Of a stretch of DNA of 64,000 nt, positions 59,105 to 64,000 are shown piece after piece (the stretch's first letter is position 1; every line of letters begins with the position of its first letter). The position numbers and the translations under genes are program-made. The stretch comes from Hemibagrus wyckioides (Eukaryota > Chordata > Actinopteri > Siluriformes > Bagridae), in contig NC_080732.1 of NCBI RefSeq assembly GCF_019097595.1, positions 3,277,354 to 3,341,353 of the forward strand. Reading direction: 5' to 3'. A model generated the notes under the pieces. That model was not told the origin of the DNA and ran no database searches. It was given only the letters and a program-made list of their open reading frames with translations.

Positions 59105-60593
59105 CTAGTTAGACCCCAGGCTTAATATGGCGTCCAGCGGTGAAGCTCGGAAATCCGGAATGATCTCAGCCACTTTGCGTCTGAGCCGCTCTCTCCGCTC
59201 CTCTCGCTTTCTTTCCTCTTGCAGCGTCTCTGGCAGATGCCGCCAAGCAGCGAAACATCTCCTCACCACTCGCCTGAGAAACACACAAAATTAATTCAGC
59301 TTGTAAACCTAGCAAGAAAGGCTTGCGTTATGTCATGGTAAGTTTGCTGACCTGGCACTGTGCTTGTCAGCCTGCTGCTCTCTGTCCCAGGCTTCCAGCC
59401 TCTGTTGGATTGCGTGATCCAGCAGCGCCTTCAAGACCTTCCTCTGAGTCTGAGTCGTGTAGAAGTGCTCGGCTCGTTCCTCCAGGTGAGACTGCAGATT
59501 CTTAAACTGAGTAAACACACGGGGATTAATCAGCATTGATGAAATAAAGGTGCAGATAACTTACTAACTCACTAGTCTCGCATCTATTCTCTTAAACACT
59601 TCATCTGAAAAGCTAAAAAATTGAACAGTAGCTTAATAAATGTACCATTTTCCAGCTGTATAGGGCTCGACGGAGCAGAATGCACTCGTACAGTTGGTCC
59701 GCACATCTCTTTTTCTCCGCCAGGGCCTCGCCTGTTGTGTGGAGCCAAAACAGAAGGCAGCGTCTTTGTAGGACCTGTGTGTGATGCGCCACTGCTTTCT
59801 AAAAAAGATTTTAAAAAAAATAATCAAACATCAATATAATTACCATCATAGCCCGAGTCCCTCAGATGGCACAGTTGGCAAAATTACTTCTGTTCCTTAT
59901 GCCTTGTGTGCACGAGAACGCCTCAGAACTGCCTCACCCTCAGTAGGAGGGGATGAAAAGCTCTGCACTCATCCAGGTTCTCTGAGACAATGACGAGTCT
60001 CGATGGTTTCCTGTTACTCGGTTTTTGGAAGGACGCGATGCTATGCTTCACACACGGCAGAGAAAATGCCAAGCCTGTCACACTCGTGTGTAATAAGTCT
60101 ACGGATCAATGGACATCTGTGTTTTCAGACTGCGCCGGCCATCTGGTTGGCTGACACCGCTCGCTGCTTTGATGACTAATAGGATTTGGAGTTTACTTCT
60201 CTCTCCACCCCATTTTCTCCTCCAGCCACTGTCTTTGCTCATCCATCATGATCACCGTGTGAACAGGTGTAAAAGCAGCGATATGACGGGAACATCAGTA
60301 TAGCAGAGGGACCGAACGCGGCGCTGTGTGAAAGGCGGCAGATGGGCTTGGTGAAGAATGCGTGTGTGAGCAGGATGATGATATGAGGCTGTGAACGAGT
60401 GTCAAGCCACTGGGGAGGTGTGTGTGTGTGTGTGTGCGCACGTGTTTTCACCTGTGCATTGGCATGGCTCTGCTCCACCAGCCGCCTCCATGGTGTTATC
60501 CCTCTGTGTAGCAGCAGGGATCGGTTGTAATGCTCTCCTGCCTGCTGGAACAACTTTTGTGCCAACTCTGTTCTCCTCTGCTTCTCCATCTCC

Positions 60594-60624
<31 letters not shown>

Positions 60625-63156
60625 GCATGCTTTTTTTAGCCTAATTTCCATCCACCACATCTGCTGTATATGTTCATTTGATTGTCTTAGACACAAATTT
60701 ATACCCTTAGATTCTGATTGGTCAAAAAGTGCTGATTAATTAAAAAATATACATATATAAAATTAATTTTGTCTAAAACTATTTCACTTGACTGATGCTG
60801 CATTTGAGTTTGAGTCGAATAAGAAAGCAAATGAAAAGGTATCATTACACTGTATTTAATCGATGGGTGTTTCACTGGAAATAAGTACATTAAATAGCTC
60901 ATTTTTTATTTATTTACATATTTTTTGTTATGTATGTGTGTAATGATCTGAAAACAGGGATGTTGCCAATTTGAGTCTCATGATGTGAATTTGTGAATAT
61001 TGCACTTGATTTGGAAACGCCACGTCACAGTGTATATATTTAGAAAGGAGCAGATTTTTGGAGTAACTTGTGTCACGCAGCTCTGGCAACCCTGCTGATA
61101 CTCTGCAGGCAGTCCTGCTGTTCTTAGGATTTGATTTAATTTGATTTATTTGCTCTTAGGATATTATTTTGGCATGTTAGAAAGTCTTTTAAGGAATCCT
61201 TATACAGGTTTCAGATTGAAACTAATCTGTAACATTACAGATCATTTAACCTGTCCAAGAGCTTCGGTGTGTTGAGTATACATACTGGGTCCTTTGTTTT
61301 ATAGGCCAGGAGAATTTACATGACCCAGGTGTATAAAATTACAGCTGGTGACCGTAAAATATGTATTTATGTAGCTTTGAGTTGAACGTTTTCATCGTAA
61401 AAATGTGGAGCTATAAAAGCAGCAATATGTCCTTGTCTAAGAGAAGTTAACACACACACACACCTCCTTCTTCAGTCTCCTCTCCTCCCTCCTCTGTTCT
61501 GCCGCTATACGCTTCTCTTCCTCTTCCTGCCTCAGTCTCTCCTCCTCCTCTGCCTTCATCTGCGCCTGAGGAAAAATAAATTGATGGATTTGTTCATTCA
61601 CAAAACTTATCTAATCTCCACTGATCCTTCCAGTGCTCACCAGCTTCTCCTCCTCCCGCCTCCTCTTCATCTCCTCCACCTCCCTCCTGCGCTCCGCACG
61701 CTGCCGAGCTCGCTCTTCCATGGCTGAGAGAGAATGAGGCAGAGAAATCACCATAGAATGAAAAGGTCAAGTCAAAGGTCAGATACGGGATTATCAAGCA
61801 ACGTCTCGGTTCAGTGTCTCGGCAGAGCGTGCGTCTCCGCCTTTATCGTACAATCCTATTCTTACATTAGCATCCGTTCATTGGGACAAAGAAAGCTTTC
61901 ATATCTAAGAGGCTGAGGTTTAAGAGCCTTGTTTGAAGACCGCCCCACTGTTCTGAGTCTCGAGGACCCTTTTCTCCCTTCATGATGTTGGTTCTTTTTT
62001 AGCAGCTCTCACCTCTTAAGAATCAGTGCACGTTCCTTTCTACCAGTTTGAGAGCAGACGTGGGAGTCTCAAAATACATCAACAAAAAACAATAACAACT
62101 GCAGGAAGTTTTACAAATATTTCTGGTGTGAGAATTTCTTTACTGTCACTTCACAAGAAAACAGCTTTATCCTGGTCCAGGGTGCAATGCCCCAAGAAAC
62201 ACTGAGTGTGTGTGTGCATACATTTACACCTGTATGGCCCTGTGTGATTAGACCTCCTCTCTCATTCTCAGTCCTCCCACATGATACTAAATTCAGCCTG
62301 TGAGACTTTGAAGTGTGACTTTCTCATGGATTATTCTCTCTCAGAACAGCACGAAAGAATCTCAGCGCAGCTGTCAGCTCCAGTGGAGAGGTCTCTGTGA
62401 GTGTGAGAGTGAGTGTGTGAGACTGTGAGCGTATGTAAATCTGACCTCGTACTGCAGGATGATGGTTGGCCAGACGACTGGCATATTCTTTGGGGGCCAG
62501 ACGACTGGTGCCGCTTTCGCCTGAGTCTCCTTTTGATCTGTGACTGTGAAGCAGAAGAATAATGCATTTACAAAGCTTTCTTCCTTTGGATTTCTTTCCC
62601 TTTTATAAAAGGCACCAGCCATAATGAATTCAAAGTATTACAATGCTGTCTGTCTCTGCTATGAATTCATTTGTTACACAAAGCAAGCCTAGCTCCATCT
62701 TGATAGAAATTTCTAGTATGACTTTTTTTTTGCGTTGGGATTTCTACTGTATAATAGAGGCCAGGGCATGTACCTCATCTTGATAACACTCGGAGACGCT
62801 GACAGTTTGAGCTGGATTGCAAGCTGTTCAGCTTTTTCCGTTTCATGTTTGAGTTCCAGAAGATTCTGTCTCTCTTGCAGCTCTGAGATAATTTCTTGTT
62901 GTTCTTTAAGGCGGCGCTTTTGCTCTTCAATGGTCCTCTGCTGAGCCACGTGACGATGCTCAAACCGTCCGCCGCGCAACTCTGTGCTCCGACAGCGAGG
63001 GGCGCCACTCAATCTCCGACCCTCCTGAGCCTCAGCTACAGAGAGTGCACCGTGGTGGCGAGTAACTTGCCAGGCCTGAGTGGGCGGGGCTGCTGTCCTG
63101 TCAGTCACAGTGGGTGGAGCTGGAGCTGTGGTGGCTCTTTGTACCAGTGCCTCGGC
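59105..63156 (-). CDS. ccdc191: Coiled-coil domain-containing protein 191, C-terminal exons (partial)
   Basis: Minus-strand exons in transcript order: 63156-62774, 62537-62446, 61723-61641, 61565-61464, 60595-60452, 59726-59646, 59506-59352, 59273-59105 (TAG). Phases agree throughout, giving 402 residues of the C-terminal part; human CCDC191 is over 900, so the 5' exons lie beyond the window or unrecognised to the right. The protein is mostly charged alpha-helix: EEQKRRLKEQQEIISELQER, then MEERARQRAERRREVEEMK and a run rich in E/R/K (RLRQEEEEKRIAAEQRR), then IQ-like tryptophan helices (LLRRALYSWKM, HRGITPWRRLVEQ, VVRRCFAAWRHL). Function is poorly known. The acceptor of the sixth exon is chosen at GAG|GCC because it alone keeps frame. 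Identity rests on the MEERARQRAERR segment, gene order and orientation. Confidence 0.8.
60419..60435. repeat. (GT)n / (CA)n microsatellites in ccdc191 introns
   Basis: A GT tract lies here and a CA tract at 60,599-60,623, flanking the ccdc191 exon at 60,452-60,595 on both sides. The CA tract abuts the acceptor and supplies part of its polypyrimidine stretch on the minus strand. Confidence 0.85.
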
Positions 63157-64000
63157 CTGGAGTTGATAGAGAAGTAGTAATTTTATAGAGATGATAATTT
63201 TAATGTTGCTGTGGGGGTTGTAAACAATTATGGGATGTCATGTGTCTTTTCGGTTTCTTTTTTCATGTTATTTTCATTTATTTTAATTAACTTCGTCCTT
63301 TATGGCCCATTGAACACAAAAAGCACAAAGAGTGCAGGAGATAAAACTAACAAAGTCCGGAGGGGCAAATTTTCACTGCCTTTGAATATTTAATAAGGAG
63401 AAGTCTTTTCTGCTGAGCAAGGGAAAAAATAAGCAAGGTGTGAGATATGTTTTTAATTATCCATGAGTCTGTACATACATATCCATCAAAGGAATGAACG
63501 TCTTGTGCTTAAATAATGTATAACAGCAGCATTGTTTCAGGCATTACTCTATAGAATATATATGTAGATGGGTGACAAATTAAAGAAAAAACATGAATAA
63601 GTTAGAGGAGAAACCTAAAGGGTGCAGATGACAGGTTTATATGGGTTTAGACAGAGAGGGGTATTACAGTAGGGCTGCACTTATTTGAACCTCTTATTAC
63701 ATACACTGGATATAAGACATTTACACCCCTCTGTTAAAACGGCAGGTTTTTGTGAATTAAACCATATTAGAACTTTTCCCACCTCATGGTGAAAATAGGA
63801 GACTGTGATTTTGCTCATGTGGTTTGGTTCCACTTGTCCCTTTAGACACTGTTTTATCCTATGATGGGCGTGGTCTGAGAGGTTGGCCCCGCCCCCTCAC
63901 ATGGCACGAGGGCTCACCGAATGGCTTAATGAGGAGGAGACTGGTGTAAAATCATATGCAGTGACCTTCAACTGTATGACCAGATCTGAACCTAATTGGC
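63157..64000. other. Presumed ccdc191 intron, no further exon identified
   Basis: Begins with an acceptor for the first recognised ccdc191 exon on the minus strand. No additional exon with coiled-coil character could be joined in phase in the rest of the window, though a short one could be missed. Confidence 0.45.

Overview
The window is nuclear DNA of a ray-finned fish, and probably an otophysan such as a catfish (organism is inference). The signs are spliced vertebrate genes, fish-type Tc1 elements, a piggyBac element, an L1/Tx1-type LINE, tRNA-derived SINEs ending in a fish-type AAATGTAAATG tail, and many TA/CA microsatellites. There is no prokaryotic or viral content.

Layout. Positions 1-11,150 are repeat-rich: a decayed Tc1 (DD34E) element, a 2.55-kb piggyBac element with intact TTAA target duplications, broken exons resembling the C-terminal coiled coil of CFAP44, a chimeric LINE fragment, and an internally deleted Tc1 copy. 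Positions 11,150-36,730 hold a large repeat complex. A 20-bp minisatellite (about 1.2 kb) is followed by a macrosatellite of ten ~2.07-kb head-to-tail units (13,023-32,859; the last is truncated). A second minisatellite block of the same 20-bp monomer follows, then a partial eleventh unit interrupted by a Tc1-like DD36E transposon. Nine units each carry a tRNA-like Pol III A/B-box module. Diverged relatives of the unit lie on both sides, at 8.4, 10.4, 36.4 and 37.3 kb.

Positions 39,800-64,000 are a conserved vertebrate gene block: gramd1c (+, 17 coding exons, ER sterol-transfer protein), zdhhc23 (+, 4 coding exons, palmitoyltransferase) and ccdc191 (-, C-terminal 8 exons, continuing past the right edge). 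Order and orientation match human 3q13, where CFAP44 also lies nearby, so the CFAP44-like remnant fits the same ancestral neighbourhood. I do not see the genes acting as one pathway; they are linked by position.

The exon models were built by hand from reading-frame continuity and splice sites. Gene identities rest on recognising conserved protein segments, not on a database search.
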